Assembly: GCF_029784155.1 (NCBI RefSeq)
Contig: NW_026597300.1
Span: 1 to 64,000, forward strand
DNA from: Uranotaenia lowii
Lineage: Eukaryota; Arthropoda; Insecta; Diptera; Culicidae
DNA length: 64,000 nucleotides
Direction of reading: 5' to 3'
Part shown: positions 1 to 12,200 of the stretch, piece by piece
Numbering within the stretch: the first letter of the stretch is position 1
Layout: every line of letters starts with the position of its first letter
Notes under the pieces: model-generated
What the model was told of the DNA's origin: nothing
The model's database searches: none
Seen by the model: the letters and a program-made list of their open reading frames with translations, nothing else
Program-made: the position numbers and the translations under genes

Positions 1-950
1 TTTTTAATTTTTTATATTTTATTAATTTTTTATATTTTATTAATTTTTTATATTTTATTAATTTTTTATATTTTATTAATTTTTTATATTTTATTAATTT
101 GTTATATTTTAATAATTTTTTATATTTTTCGTATTTTTTGAATTTTTTTATATTTTTTTTTAATTTTTTATTATTATTTTTTTTTTAAATTCATTTTTTT
201 TTGTAAATTCATTTTTTTGTTTTTTTTTTAATTTTTTTAAATTTATTTTTTATTTTTTTTGATTTTTTAATTTTTTAATATTTTTAGTTTTTTTTTTAAT
301 TTTCTTAATTTTTTTTAAAAATTTTTTTTATTACTTTGCTTTGTTTCAAATTTTTAAAATTTGGTTTTGTGTTTTATTTTTGAACTTAGACCAACTTTTT
401 GTAATTTTTTTTTGGTTTATCAATATTTTGTCATTTTTGTTTTGTGTTATAAATTTTAAGTTTTTCTTTCTTGCATTTTTCTATAGATTTTTTCTATTTA
501 ATATCTTCTTGGTTTTTATATATTTTTTTTTTATTTTTTTTATGTGCTTTTATTAATGTTTTTTTTTATTTTATCCATTTATTATATTTATTTTTTAATT
601 TCTACGTTTAAAAAAAGTTCGTTTTTTTCTATATTTTTTTCTATATTTTTTTCTATTTTTTTTTAAATTTTATTTTATTTTTTTATACTTTTTATTTTTT
701 ACATATTTTCTAATTTTTTCTATATTTTTCCATTTTTTTTAGTTTTTTCGAGATTTTTTTTGCTTTTCTGTATTTATTTTAATTTTTTCTGTTTTTTTTT
801 TTCATTTTTTTCATCTTTTTTTCTATTTATTCTTTGTGTTTTATGTGTTATTTTTGCTCAATTTGCTATGATTTTATTTTTTTTAATCTTTTTTCATCTT
901 GTTCTGTTTTTTTCCACCACTTTTTAATTATATTCACTGGTTGTGCTAAA
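1..950. repeat. T-rich low-complexity tract with an 18-bp tandem array at its left end
   Basis: The plus strand is overwhelmingly T. Positions 1-125 are about six to seven near-perfect copies of an 18-bp unit, 'attttttatattttatta', and the array may continue beyond the window. From about 130 the pattern degrades into T runs broken by single A, C or G. Long open frames here encode only Phe, Leu, Ile and Tyr and are not genes. Confidence 0.85.
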
Positions 951-1110
951 CGTTAAAAACTTAAGCTTCGAAAATAACATAAGACGTATTACTCGGATTT
1001 GGACCCGGGCATCGTGTAGATAGGCAATATCGAACCGCAATTGGTCGACAAAAATGGTACATTTGAAGCCTTTTTCAATCAGTTAAAACGTTTAGTATCG
1101 TGCATTATTT
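951..1110. other. Short unassigned mixed-composition island
   Basis: A 160-bp island of normal base composition lies between T-rich blocks and contains 'cgtattactcggatttggac'. No coding frame, terminal repeat or tRNA-like motif was recognised. Confidence 0.4.
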
Positions 1111-1630
1111 GTGTTCTATGCTTTTTCTAGTTTTTCCTGTTCTTTTAAATATTTTTTTTTGTTTTTTTCACATTTTTCCATGTTTTATTTTTTTATGATT
1201 TTCTAATGATTGTACGATATCATTTTTATTTATTCTTTTTTTTATATTTTTCTGTTATTCTTTGGATTTTTTTTATATTTTCATTTGTTTATTATTATTT
1301 TTCTCAAAATTTTTAATTTTGAAATTTTTGGATTTTGTTAAAATCAATTTTAATTCTTGTTCCATTTATATTTTCAATTGTTCGTATTGGTTTTAATTTT
1401 TTTCATATTTGATTTGATTTTTTTCCATTCTGTGTTTTCTTTTTTTATGTTTTTGTTTTGTTCTTTTCATAAGTTTTGAAAAGTTGTATTTTATTAATCA
1501 TTTTTCTTTTATTTTTAAATATTTAGTTTTTTTTAATTTTTTTCTCACTTTTTTTGGTTTGGTTTTCTTTAATTTTTTTTTATGTAAATGCTATAGTTTT
1601 GTGAATTTTTTTTTTCCTATTTTGCTTGAA
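1111..1630. repeat. T-rich low-complexity tract
   Basis: This continues the T-rich DNA of 1-950. Runs of T are interrupted by 'ttttca' and 'ttattt' words and no defined period was seen. It ends sharply at about 1630, where composition becomes normal. Confidence 0.75.
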
Positions 1631-2738
1631 GCAACAAGCTACAATTTACTGATACGCACATACGGAAGAATGACGCCAAACGCCGTTTCTTTCCCCCTCG
1701 AGCTCGAGATCCTACTCTTGATGCGAATAATTACTTCCGGTGATTGAATACAATCCAAACACACTTGGGGGGCCTGTCAAAAATCACAACGCCGAGAACA
1801 GGCACGCGTGTTTCGAAAAAATGAAAAAAAAAAAATCCACGCGTATTTGCTCTTCGGATAATGCTAGGAACGCCGCGCAGCCCATACAAAAGAAAGGAAC
1901 CCTACGATATGTCGCGTGCATTGTGTGCTAAAATTAGGAACTACATATAAGGTTAGCAGGGAACACGAGGCGAATCTTTCTGATCCAGGCCACGTGTGTA
2001 ATAGGGAAAATTTCTAACGAAGGGCGGCTGCAGACTTAAAATGTCGTCGTTGCGCGAAGTGCAGCGCAAAACGCAAGAACAATGCTTCGAGGTTTTGCTT
2101 ATCCTAAGATCTGGGATCTTTGGTTTCTGGTGGTCTCCAAAAAAGCGAAACGACAGCAGAGAGACGTACAAAGTAAAGTAGACGACGACGACGCACATCT
2201 GCCAGGCAGATTCAAACATGACCTTTTCGGTGAGTCGGAGGCAGTCATAATTTGGTGCCAGCTTTTGGTTCACGAAAGAAGCGTTCCGGCTTCTGGCAAT
2301 TAGCTTGCCGGTAACAATCTTCTGGGTTATAATTTATCGCATTTCTTGAGTATTATTTAAGTATTCGTTTCCTAGTTGGATTTTAATTTGGGGCGGCAAA
2401 AATCAGTGTGTATAAAATTTTGTCGAACACTGAAAATCGAAAATACCCAAACTTGAGAACTGCCACCCGCCAAACCTAAGTTCAAGATTGACAACTTAGG
2501 TTTGTGGAAAAATCACAGCTTGCCAATAAGCCAAACTTGTCCTTCGAGCGAAGAACTGTTTTTTTGGGGGGGTTTTGTTGTAAGCGCATCTGATTCTGTT
2601 ACCCCCATCGTGGCAGATTTAGGTTTGGGGGGTAAGTTCAAAGCGAAGAACTGTTTTTTTTGGGGGATAACTTTTATTCCCGCTTCATTCGCAAAAGTCT
2701 CACATATAGGATGATGTAGCTGCCTCTCTCAACAACTC
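1631..2738. other. Unassigned unique-looking DNA, probably intronic
   Basis: Composition is balanced and several short open frames exist on both strands, the longest about 106 codons on the minus strand at 1953-2273. None resembles a known protein. A fragment 'aacttaggttt' appears near 2473, 2495 and 2615, suggesting an old local duplication. If the formin exon at 19145-19447 is correctly identified, this lies in its first intron. Confidence 0.4.
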
Positions 2739-2830
2739 TCCGGTGGTCGAGCGGTTAGCATCCTGAGATGGTAATCGCAAAGACATTGCAGGTATGGGTG
2801 TGATTCCTGTACCTGGCGATATATTTTTTT
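2739..2830 (+). repeat. tRNA-derived SINE head
   Basis: The segment has an A-box-like stretch, 'ggtcgagcggttagca', and about 45 bases later a B-box-like stretch, 'gggtgtgattcct', followed by an A/T-rich tail. This is the layout of an internal RNA polymerase III promoter. The arms do not pair into a good cloverleaf, so a functional tRNA gene is unlikely. Mosquito genomes carry tRNA-related SINEs such as the Feilai type. Family assignment is inference. Confidence 0.6.
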
Positions 2831-4214
2831 TAAATTCTGATTTCCATTTTATTGTGGTATCAGATTTTGGGGGATGAGTTCTCCTTTAAGAGCTTAACTT
2901 TGAGCTATGACACCAATAGCCAAACCTGTAGGGAGGGAGTTTCAATCGGTTTACCGGGGAAAGTTCTCAAGTTTGGGTATTTTCGAGGTTCAGTGAAAAT
3001 TTTATTAAAGCTAGTTTGAAATTAGCCGTAAACGACTGCTCCCGTCTAAGCGTGTAAAGAGCTAAAATTCAGTGTTGCGTGAGTGGCTGTGTAGAGTTCG
3101 TCTCGTTTCCAACTTAGGAAATTTGCAACAACGTGCGTGACTAATGCACGACGTCGCTCGATGATCATTGCTGGGATTGATGAAACGACAAAAGTGTCCA
3201 TCAAGATTAATGGCACACGTTTTGAGCTGTGACGAAATAATTTGATTAGTCAGCTCTTTTGCTGCTACCAAGATTGTCTAGCAGCTCAGTTAGACTGATC
3301 ATGATGCGGTACTTTTTTTGTTTATGAATAAATTATATCATTAAATAGTTCCTGCCTCTAGTAGGAGAGACTCTCAAGACAGATTAGGGTGGGAATTCAG
3401 AATTACAAATTGACTGTGGGCGCAAACAGAATCTGAATCTGTAGTATGAATGATCTAATGCAGCTGATGATATCAATAAGGCGGTAGCTGAGCTGGAACC
3501 GGAATGGAAGCTTCGAATGTTGGGAACCGGATATTTAATCACAAAACCATCTGCGAAAATCGTGTTTATCTTTTCCACTCATTCGCCGAGTGTCCCCTGT
3601 TCCTGTCTCGTTTCATCCGAAAAATGCACCTTTTGTTTACATCTTTCATGTGCTCACATCTTCTCTCCCGGACTTTCGACCGAAGACCTACCGGTGTTTT
3701 TATTTGATCACCAGAAACCGTATGGGTCACGACACGACGGCTCTTTCCCCCTAAATAAGTAATGCTCGGAAAACAAACCCACAACCAGAGGAAGTCCAAC
3801 GTTTTGTTTGTTGTTTGTCCATTCGTCGTCCTTCCTCGTCGGCCAAATTTTTCCCAGCCCAGCAGCATCCCATCGATTTGATGTTTGCACATCGGCGAAA
3901 GTCTCTTCACCTCTCTTCCCCCATTTAATAATAATGCAATAGCCGAGGAGGGACGGCAGCCAATTGAATCCCTTTAGTTAGACCAAAATGGTCAAATTAT
4001 GGGGCGAATCGAATGTGATTTATTTTTAATTCTGTAGTTCCCCCTCTTAAGTTGGCAAAAGATTAACGGCTTTGTTGACGGAGGAGGAGCAGGGATTTGC
4101 CGAATTCGTCTCCGAAATTAATCGCGACATATGGACAGCGGGAAACTCAAGTGGTCATCGATACACGAGAGCTGAAGTTATTCCCATCCCATCCAATCGA
4201 TGCGGAAGGGTAGG
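2831..4214. other. Unassigned DNA, no supported gene
   Basis: Composition is normal, with short frames on both strands that overlap each other (for example 3566-3910 minus and 3504-3762 plus). None shows domain motifs, codon periodicity or convincing splice sites. No repeat termini were recognised. Confidence 0.35.
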
Positions 4215-4550
4215 AAAATTATTGAATTGTTTTTTTTTGCATTTCAAGTTGTTTTTTAACTCATTTAATATCAATAGCTTTGTAAATTCAGATTTTCTGC
4301 ACAATTTGCATTTAATTTTTGATTATGTTTGTTTTGAATGTCATTGGATTTAATTTTATTTTTTTTGACGATTGTTATGTTTAAAAAAAATTATCTAATT
4401 GACTTTCCTTTGATGATGTCTTCAAAATTTTTAAATTTTTTTCTTTCTTCTTGTCATAATTATAAAACCTTTTTTTGTTTTAAATTTTTGTTTAAAAAAA
4501 TTCTTTTTTCATTTTTTTGTGTTTTTTGTCATTACAGAACCATTCGTTTT
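4215..4550. repeat. T-rich low-complexity block
   Basis: T-dominated plus strand of the same type as 1-1630. It ends just before a short normal patch at 4550-4620, after which the bias flips to A. Confidence 0.6.
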
Positions 4551-4629
4551 CGGAAACATTCGATTTTTGCACATGTGCCAAAATCGAACGGTTTTTTTTG
4601 GAACGACATTTTCTTATAGTTTTCGCTAT

Positions 4630-4995
4630 AATAGGACCAATATAATTTAGACAAACATTATAAATACGTTTTTACGTTCTTGAATGTTGATAAAATACAA
4701 CAACAATAACAAAAAATCAAAAAATATACAAACCACTAAAAATAGCGAAAAACATAAAAATTTAAAAAAACTCAAAAAGAAATACAAACAAAAGAATAGA
4801 AATGACAAAAAATATCTAAAAAGAGATGCAAAATGACAAAAATATCAAATATGATAAAAATAACAAACATTCTAAACAAAACAAAAAAAGTTCTAAATGT
4901 GTCTAAAACACGTAAAAAATTTTAAAAAAATTACTAAAAATGATCAAAAAATGATGAAAAATTTATTTAATAATAAAACAATGGTTAATTTTTAT
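4630..4995. repeat. A-rich low-complexity block, opposite strand bias to its surroundings
   Basis: The plus strand is dominated by A runs with 'aaaaac', 'aaaaat' and 'caaaa' words. It is the only sizeable stretch in the first 9 kb where A outnumbers T on this strand. It looks like the T-rich low-complexity DNA inserted or duplicated in the opposite orientation. Confidence 0.6.
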
Positions 4996-5830
4996 AAATA
5001 AGTAAGAAAAAAGTTGATTCGTTTGATTTTGGCACGGTTCGATTTTAGCAACACAAAATTCTTGAGAGTGTTGCCAAAAATGAAAGGGGCCTGTATTTCG
5101 TTTGATAATTAAACTTGTTTCGCAGTTCGCTTTTTTCTAAACTTTTGTTTTGTTTTTGAAACTTTTATTTAATTTTTGAGTGCTTCCTATTTCGGTTAAT
5201 TGCTGCTTTGTTCCACCATTGTATTTTCTTTTCAATTCAGTTCTAAACTTCATTTTTTGAGTTGCTCAAATGTTGCAGTGAACATGTATAGAAGAGCAGT
5301 AAGATTTTTCACTGTTTTTTTTTTTACATTTTTTCATATTTCCACATCGAATCTTTCGTTTTTTTTTTAAATTATAATCATTAATTTTTCATTTCAAGGT
5401 TCATTTGCTGTGAGTCCTAAGGAGCCAAGTTATGTTTATGTTTTTCAGACTGGAACCATTTTCCTGAAAAACTGTTAGGATTAGATTTCATCCTAGTTAG
5501 ATATTTATCATGCCATAGAAAGCGATCGGCTGATGTTTTGCAGTGGGGAACCATCGTTGAAACTCGTAGATCGAAGCTAAAGCAATCGTGCAACCGCAAG
5601 CAAGCAATGGTAGGATAGGAAGTAGGAAAGGTTGATCCAATAGGAATTAACTTTTTAATAATAATAATGTCGTTGTTCTGGAGAAGAAGACATAGTTTGT
5701 GAATAAACTTGAATCAGCGACCTTGTTGCCTTGGAGATACTCATCACAGTTGAATTTTGCTTGATATTATAAAATCATACAGCAGCTTCATAAACTCAAG
5801 GTTCTATAAATTCTCCTATTTATTTACAAC
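4996..5830. other. Unassigned AT-rich DNA
   Basis: AT-rich DNA with no open frame longer than 60 codons. No terminal inverted repeat, tRNA-like box or recognisable element was found. Confidence 0.35.
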
Positions 5831-8800
5831 TTTTTATAACATAACTTTTCCTCTTTTTTACAATTTTAATAAAATTTTGTGTTTAAATCATAGACTATTT
5901 TTTTAATTATATTTATTCTTTTTATTTTTACCTTTTTAAACTTTCTTTTGCCCTTTTAATCTTTTTTTTGTAATTTCCTATTTTTTATTTCATATTTTTT
6001 TTCCTTTTTTTTAAATTTCTTTTTTTTTTCTTTTTTTCTATTTTTTCATTTTTTTTATTTTTGAAGTTAACTTTTTTTCCTTTTTTTATTTTTTTTCCTT
6101 TTTTTTATTTTTTTTTTCCTTTTTTTTCCTTTTTTTTTATTTTTTTTCCTTTTTTTTATTTTTTTTCCTTTTTTCTTTTTTCTCCTTTTTTCTTTTTTTC
6201 CTTTTTCTTTTTTTCCTTTTTCCTTTTTTCCTTTTTTTTCTTTTTTTTTTTTCATTTTTTTACCTTTTTTTTCCTTTTTCACATTTTTGAATGAAACTTT
6301 TTCTTTTATTTTAATTTAATTTTTTTTTCTTTTTAATATCAATTTAATTTTATTTCATTCGTTCATTTAAATCGATTTATTAAATCTTTTTTTTTCATAT
6401 TTTTAATTTTATTTTTTTCTATTTTCTTTTAATTTTTCTTGATTTTCTTTATCTTTATTTCTATATTTATTTTTCTCTATTTTTTAATTTTTTTTTATAT
6501 TTTCGTTCGAATTTTTCATGATTTGCTTTATAACACTCCTTAATTTTTTTTTTTGTTGTATTTTTTCTTTTAAATTTATTTTTTCTTGTTTTCCTTTTTT
6601 TTCGCACATTTTTCTATTTTTAAAGTTTAAAGTTCTTTTTTTTAATTTTAATGTTTTTTTAATTTCATTTCTTTTTTCACATCATTTTTTATTGCATTTT
6701 TATTATTTAATTTTTTTAATCGCATTTTTTTCTTATTCTTAATTTAATTTTTTTTTTCTAATTTTTAATTTCATATTTTTTCTTTACTTTCTTTTTATTT
6801 TTTTTTTATTTCATTTTAAAAACTTTTTTTATTTCTATTTTCATTTTTCTTTATCTCCTTTTAATTTTTTTATATTTCTTTTCGAATTTTTCTTTATTTG
6901 CTTTTTAATATTTTTCCATTATTTCCTATTTCATTTTTTTTTAAGAATATTTTTTTTTTATTTCATATCTTTCTTTTTGAGTACTTTTTCCTTTTTTGAT
7001 TTTTTTTTAATTTCATTTTTGTTCTTTTATTTTTTTCCTTTTTTATTCTTTTTTTTCTTTTATTTTTCTTTTTTAAAAGTTCCCTTTTTTCCTTTTTTAA
7101 TTTTATTTTTTTTCTCAATTTTAATGTTTTTTAAATTTCACTTCTTTTTTCATATTATTTTTTTATTGCATTTTTATTATTTAATTTTTGATTATTGCAT
7201 TTTTTTTCTTAATTTACCTTTTTTTTCTAATTTTTAATTTCATATTTTTTTCTTTACTTTTTTTAAATTTATTTTTTTTATTTCATTTAAAATTTTTCTT
7301 TTTTTTCAATTTTCATTTTTCTTTATTTCCTTTCAATTTTATTTATATTTCGTTTCGAATTTTTCTTTATTTGCTTTTTAATATTATTCCTTTATTTTCT
7401 ATTTAATTTTCCTTTTCAATCTTTTTTTAGAATTATTTTTTTTATTTCATATCTTTCTTATTTAATATTTTTTCCTTTTTTGATTTTTTTTTCAATTTCA
7501 TTTTTTTTCCTTTTTCTATTTTTCTTTTTTTTCCTTTTTTTCATTTATTTTTCTTTTTTGAAGTTCACTTTTTTTCCTTTTTTAATTTAATTTTTTTTCA
7601 ATTTTACTGTTTTTTAATTTCACTTCTTTTTTGACATCATTTTTTTATTGCATTTTGATTATTCAATTTTTGTTTATTGCATTTTTTTTCTTATTTAATT
7701 AATTTTTTTTTTCTTTTTCATAATTTTAATTTCATATTTTTTCTTGACTTTCTTTAAAATTATTTTTTTAAATTTCATTTTAAATTTTTCATTATTTCTA
7801 TTTTCATTTTTCTTTGTTTCCTTTTAATTTTTTTATATTTCCTTTCGAATTTTTCTTTATTTCCTTTTCAATATTATTCCTTTATATTCTATTTAATTTT
7901 TCTTTTTAATCTTTTTTTAGAAATAATTAATTTTTATTTCATATCTTTCTTTTATAGTATTAAAATAACGCCAAAAACTTATAAATTGGAATAAATTGCA
8001 CGAAAGTAATACAAAATGTGAATTAACTTCCATCTTCCAAAATTTGGTTCTTGATCTTGTAATCTTTCGGATATTTGAATTTTTATTAGAAATTTACCTA
8101 AAATACTTCAAACTTTATTCATTCTCCCCTTCGGGATTTTGGAAATTTCGAAGGGGGGGGGTGACAAAAGATGAAATTGATATTTGTTCCAGCTTTATTT
8201 CCTTTTAAATATTCTTTTATTTCCTTTTTAATCTTTCTGTATTTTCCTTTATTTTTTTTAATTTTCTTTTTTGTTTTTTAACATTTATTTCCTCTTTGTT
8301 TTTCTTTTTTTCCTTTTTCATTTTTCTTTATTTTCTTTTTAATTTTTCTCTACTTCCTTTTTCGTTTTTTTTATTTCTTTTTTCTTTATTTCTTTTATGT
8401 ATATTTATTTCCTTTTTTGTTTTTCTTTATTCCCTTTTTCATTTTTCTGATTTACTCTGTTTCCTTTTGATTTTGCTTTATTTCCTTAATTTTTTTTATT
8501 TCCTTTTGTTTGATTGATTTTTATATCTTTTAGTCTTATTTTTTTCGCTCCGCCATCGATGATGAAAAAAGTTTCCCGCTGCTTACCCGGAATTCGATAG
8601 CCGTTTCGAAACCAATTCCTGTTTTAGTTTCAATTCTTGTTTTGTTTTATTTTTATAATTCCATTTGTTTTGTTTTTTCGTTTATTTGATTTTTTCTTCT
8701 ATTCTGTTTCATTTGTTTTGTTTAATTCCTTTTGTTGTATTATTGAAATTTCCTTTTTTTTTTGTTTTAATGCTTTGTTTTTGGTTCGCTAAAAAAATCA

Positions 8801-8960
8801 TATGTTCAATTTTTGTTATAGCCTTTTTTTTATCATTTTTTTACATTTCGGTTTTCCTTTTCACATTTAACGTTAGTTTGCTTTTACATATATCGTTTTA
8901 TTATATTTTTTTTTGTATAACTTTGTTAAAATATTTTCAAAATAAGCTTTTTTAAAAAAT
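5831..8960. repeat. Polypyrimidine domain with internal ~480-bp higher-order repeats
   Basis: About 3 kb of T-rich, C-punctuated DNA. 6060-6290 is nearly pure T/C ('ttttttccttttttt'). From about 6300 to 7960 a longer pattern recurs. The landmark 'cgaatttttctttatt' occurs near 6886, 7354 and 7848, with a related form near 6508, and the landmark 'tttttattgca' occurs near 6688, 7160 and 7643. That gives a repeat unit of roughly 470-490 bp. Frames here encode Phe/Leu/Ser on one strand and Lys/Glu on the other and are not genes. A normal-composition patch interrupts at about 7960-8180. Confidence 0.8.
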
Positions 8961-8977
8961 TTATAATTTTTGTATGT

Positions 8978-9224
8978 TAGGGCACGGACCTATTTTGGAC
9001 CAGGGGACTTATTTTGGATCACCTTGTCTTGCGCTTTCATAAAGCAACTAATTATGAAAAAATAGTGCAATACATTAAGTGCCCGGAGTTCAGCTAAATT
9101 TGTTAAAATTTTCCATGATTAGTTGCTTCATGAGAGAGCTAGACAAGAGGGTCCAAATTAAGTTCTGTTAAAATGCCGGGAAAAAAAAACAAGTCTTCTG
9201 GTCCAAAATAAGTCCGTTAGCCTA
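8978..9224. mobile_element. Fold-back MITE with long terminal inverted repeats, probable TA target duplication
   Basis: The left end 'ggacctattttggaccag' matches the inverted right end, which reads 'ggacttattttggaccag' on the minus strand. The inversion continues inward: 'tagttgctt' and 'agacaag' motifs of the right arm pair with the left arm through about 9057. Each arm is therefore about 80 bp or more. The outer ends are TA-GGGC and GCC-TA, which fits a 2-bp TA duplication of the Tc1/mariner type. There is no coding capacity, so the element is non-autonomous. Confidence 0.75.
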
Positions 9225-12200
9225 TTTCCTGTTTTTGGTATTTTTTACAACTTCTAATTTTCATCTTTCATTTTTTTCAGTCTTTTAATTTAAAATGTTT
9301 GCACCCAAAAACATAAAAGTTTCCAATTCAATAACAATTTCAAAGGACTCAAAGTTTAACTGTTAGATTTCAAATGAAATATTTGCTGTGTGATGAATTC
9401 AAAAAATACATAAAAAAGGCCATATAAATAATCGGAAACCTGACTCACAGCTTGAAACAACAAAATATAAATATGAGATCATTTTTGTGATTAATCAAAC
9501 ATTTTGTACAAATTAAATGATGTCACCGAACCACTCGAGTGGAAAGAAAAATGTACCGAACACATTTTTTTCATCGCGAATATAGTGTACAATGTAAGTC
9601 CCATATCATAAAGCAACCACAAATAGTTTGTTGAGATAAGTGGGAATAAAAAAAAATCCCAAACCAGGAGCAACCTTCCAGCAGTTCCAGCTGCTGATCG
9701 TGCAAGGAGCTCCGGAGTTCTCGAAGAGTCCAATAAAGTAAACAGTAAAGGAAAGAAGGTGACCTTCTTGATCCAGCGGGATTCCGTTTCGAGGCATTTG
9801 TCATGATTAACCCAGTGACAGTCACGCTCTAATGAATACAAACCAACCAACCAACCGATACTGATTTTGTTTCTGGAACCAAAGAAATCCCCTAGCCGAG
9901 TCGCGTCAATATTGTCATAACCCCTCCCAATTCAGTACGTATGTAGCAACTGATTCAATAGAACAAATTAGACATTGTTCAAATTGGACAGGTAAAAAGT
10001 GGGTACATTCTGTGTAGCTTTTTGTCTGGGCGATAGGAAAAAAACTTTCTTTCTAGCCTTTTTTGTTTGAAAAAAAAATCACACGGAAAACGATTTTCTG
10101 TTCTTTTTTTCCTGAGACTACGGACAACGGTTTTGAATGTAAATTTCATGATAAAAACTGTTTTTTTTTAATTAATTTACATTATTCAGTCAAATCGATA
10201 CCACTTACTTAATACTGGCTAACGAATGTAGTCATTTCAAATGGAAATAAAGGAATTAGTCTTCTAGTATTCTAGTAATTCGGGCTCCCAATCGAAAGGA
10301 CTTCAGTACCTAGTTATCAAATATTCAGTCTAATGATGATTGCTTGCTCGATAGAAATATTGCAAGCAAGTTCGATTCGGTCATCAAGAAGCAATTCAAG
10401 TTGAAGGATATTTACTCAAGTTTGCCATCCGAACATCATGATGGTATAACAATGAAGTACGTTGATTTAAAGTATTTGATCGAATTCAAAATATGACGTT
10501 GGAATATTAAACTCTTAAAAAATATTGTGAATTGCTACAAATGCTTCAAAAAATTACTTTTTTCAAGCTCAACCTGACCTCTAGATTGAAAAACATTCTC
10601 AAAAACAACTTTTCTAGAAACAAAATACAATCTTCCGTGCTTTGTTGAAACTCGAATCTCCCTAGGGGAGCAGCAAACAAGAGTTTAACGTTCACTTTAT
10701 GAGTGAGATTTGATGTAGTGTTTACTGTGAATCCAAGCAACGTAAATTGCCATCAAATGTCCATCCATCCCATATTCAAATCGCTGCTGCTGCCTTCTTC
10801 TAAAGGGACATATGGCCAACCGGAGACTGCATCAGCTCCCAGGGCAAATATTTACTCAAATGCCACGAGTCTGAGCGTTGAGCGACGTTGAACTCTCGAC
10901 GTGGAATGCTGTCGCTGATGCTGCTATTTTGTACTACATACATACTTCACAAGCATTGAAGTTCTCCTATTTGTACTTCTGTCTTCTGAGTGTATGTCAT
11001 TCTTCAATCGGGAGACAGTGAGATCTATCTGACAATCCATCATCTGGCATTATTCACGGCTAATGATGATTTTTTTGCCGTTGTTGTCAGTTATATTTGT
11101 TCTAGGAAGCTCATAATAATCGGATCGGAACTTCCTTCTGTTTCAGTTCTAGGAATATTGAACAAAGCAATTGAATGCCAATAAAGTTATGTTTATTCAG
11201 TCTCGATTATTTTTCTACTATTCTGCTGTCGATGTGAGAATATCAATTATAAGGACCCCGTAGAACGTGCTCTGCAATGGTAGAGTGATTAAATTAATTT
11301 CCATGTATGGCGACCGTCATAATTTGGTTGAAAAAATTTCAGCGTGGTAAGTTATTATGACTTGATTTAACGGATGATCCCTGAATAACTTAAAAAGATA
11401 TCCAACTTTCAAGTTTTTCGATAAAACCTGGAGAGTACAGTCGTTAGCCAGTATCAAATAGAAAAAACGGTTTGAAATAAGTAAATAGTTATATACACTC
11501 ATCTGCAACGAACCCGCATTTTTTTCGTTCCCAGACTGTAAACCTCCGGGATCGGGATGGAATTTCAAATCAGTGTTCCCGTTCATGTTGGTACCTGTGC
11601 CAAAGTCCACAAATTTGGTAGTGCCTGTGCCAAAAGAGTGAGGCAATAAAATGCAAATCAACGATAACGACATGACACTGAACGCGTCTTCGTCGGACGG
11701 TACCGTTTTGTCTGTTTGTTTTCGGTTTATCTTCATTCGATGCCCACCAACAGATAGCCGAAGATCTTGTAAATCAAGAATCATTTTATTTATTCGACAA
11801 ACCCACCTAATCCTTGCAAAGGTGCTGCTTGTTTGGATGGTTTCTTTTACGAGCTACTCAGGGATTCCGAGCCTGTCGGTCGATCGTTCATCCTAGAGTT
11901 GCGAATTTGCATAATTAGTGCTGTTGTTAAGAAAAATCATGTGTTGTTTTATGCAAATCGATTCACCGGAACGTTATGGTTGGGATTATCTTTGTTTATT
12001 GAAGCTCACACTGAAATTTTGATTCCAGGAAAAAGCAGAACATCTGCCTAAACGGAAATGCATTTCTTCAGGAGTCATAAGCTGCCACCTTTATCGGATG
12101 GAATGACTTTATCAGGAATGTTTGGCTTACTGGCTGCTTCGAATCAAAGCTTGGAATGATTATTATCGGTATTTACTGCTTTATCTTTGCTCTAAATGCC

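Noticed and set aside
3566..3910. 114-codon minus-strand frame in a normal-composition patch
   Set aside because: Arg/Lys-rich without motif, overlapped by plus-strand frames, and no splice sites of good quality at its ends.
4040..4210. Possible exon containing a glutamate-rich start (frame beginning LTEEEQGF)
   Set aside because: The frame has no ATG and the putative splice signals (TTCTGTAG upstream, GTAGGA downstream) are weak. No protein family recognised.
6061..6294. Open frames of Phe-rich (plus) and Lys/Glu-rich (minus) composition
   Set aside because: Pure consequence of the T/C low-complexity sequence.
9491..9850. 119-codon minus-strand frame
   Set aside because: Overlapping frames in two other phases and no recognisable motif. 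Coding potential cannot be argued.
11317..11784. 155-codon minus-strand frame starting at an ATG
   Set aside because: No domain, signal or family resemblance; a plus-strand frame overlaps it, and no splice or UTR context supports a gene. AT-rich DNA of this length yields such frames by chance.
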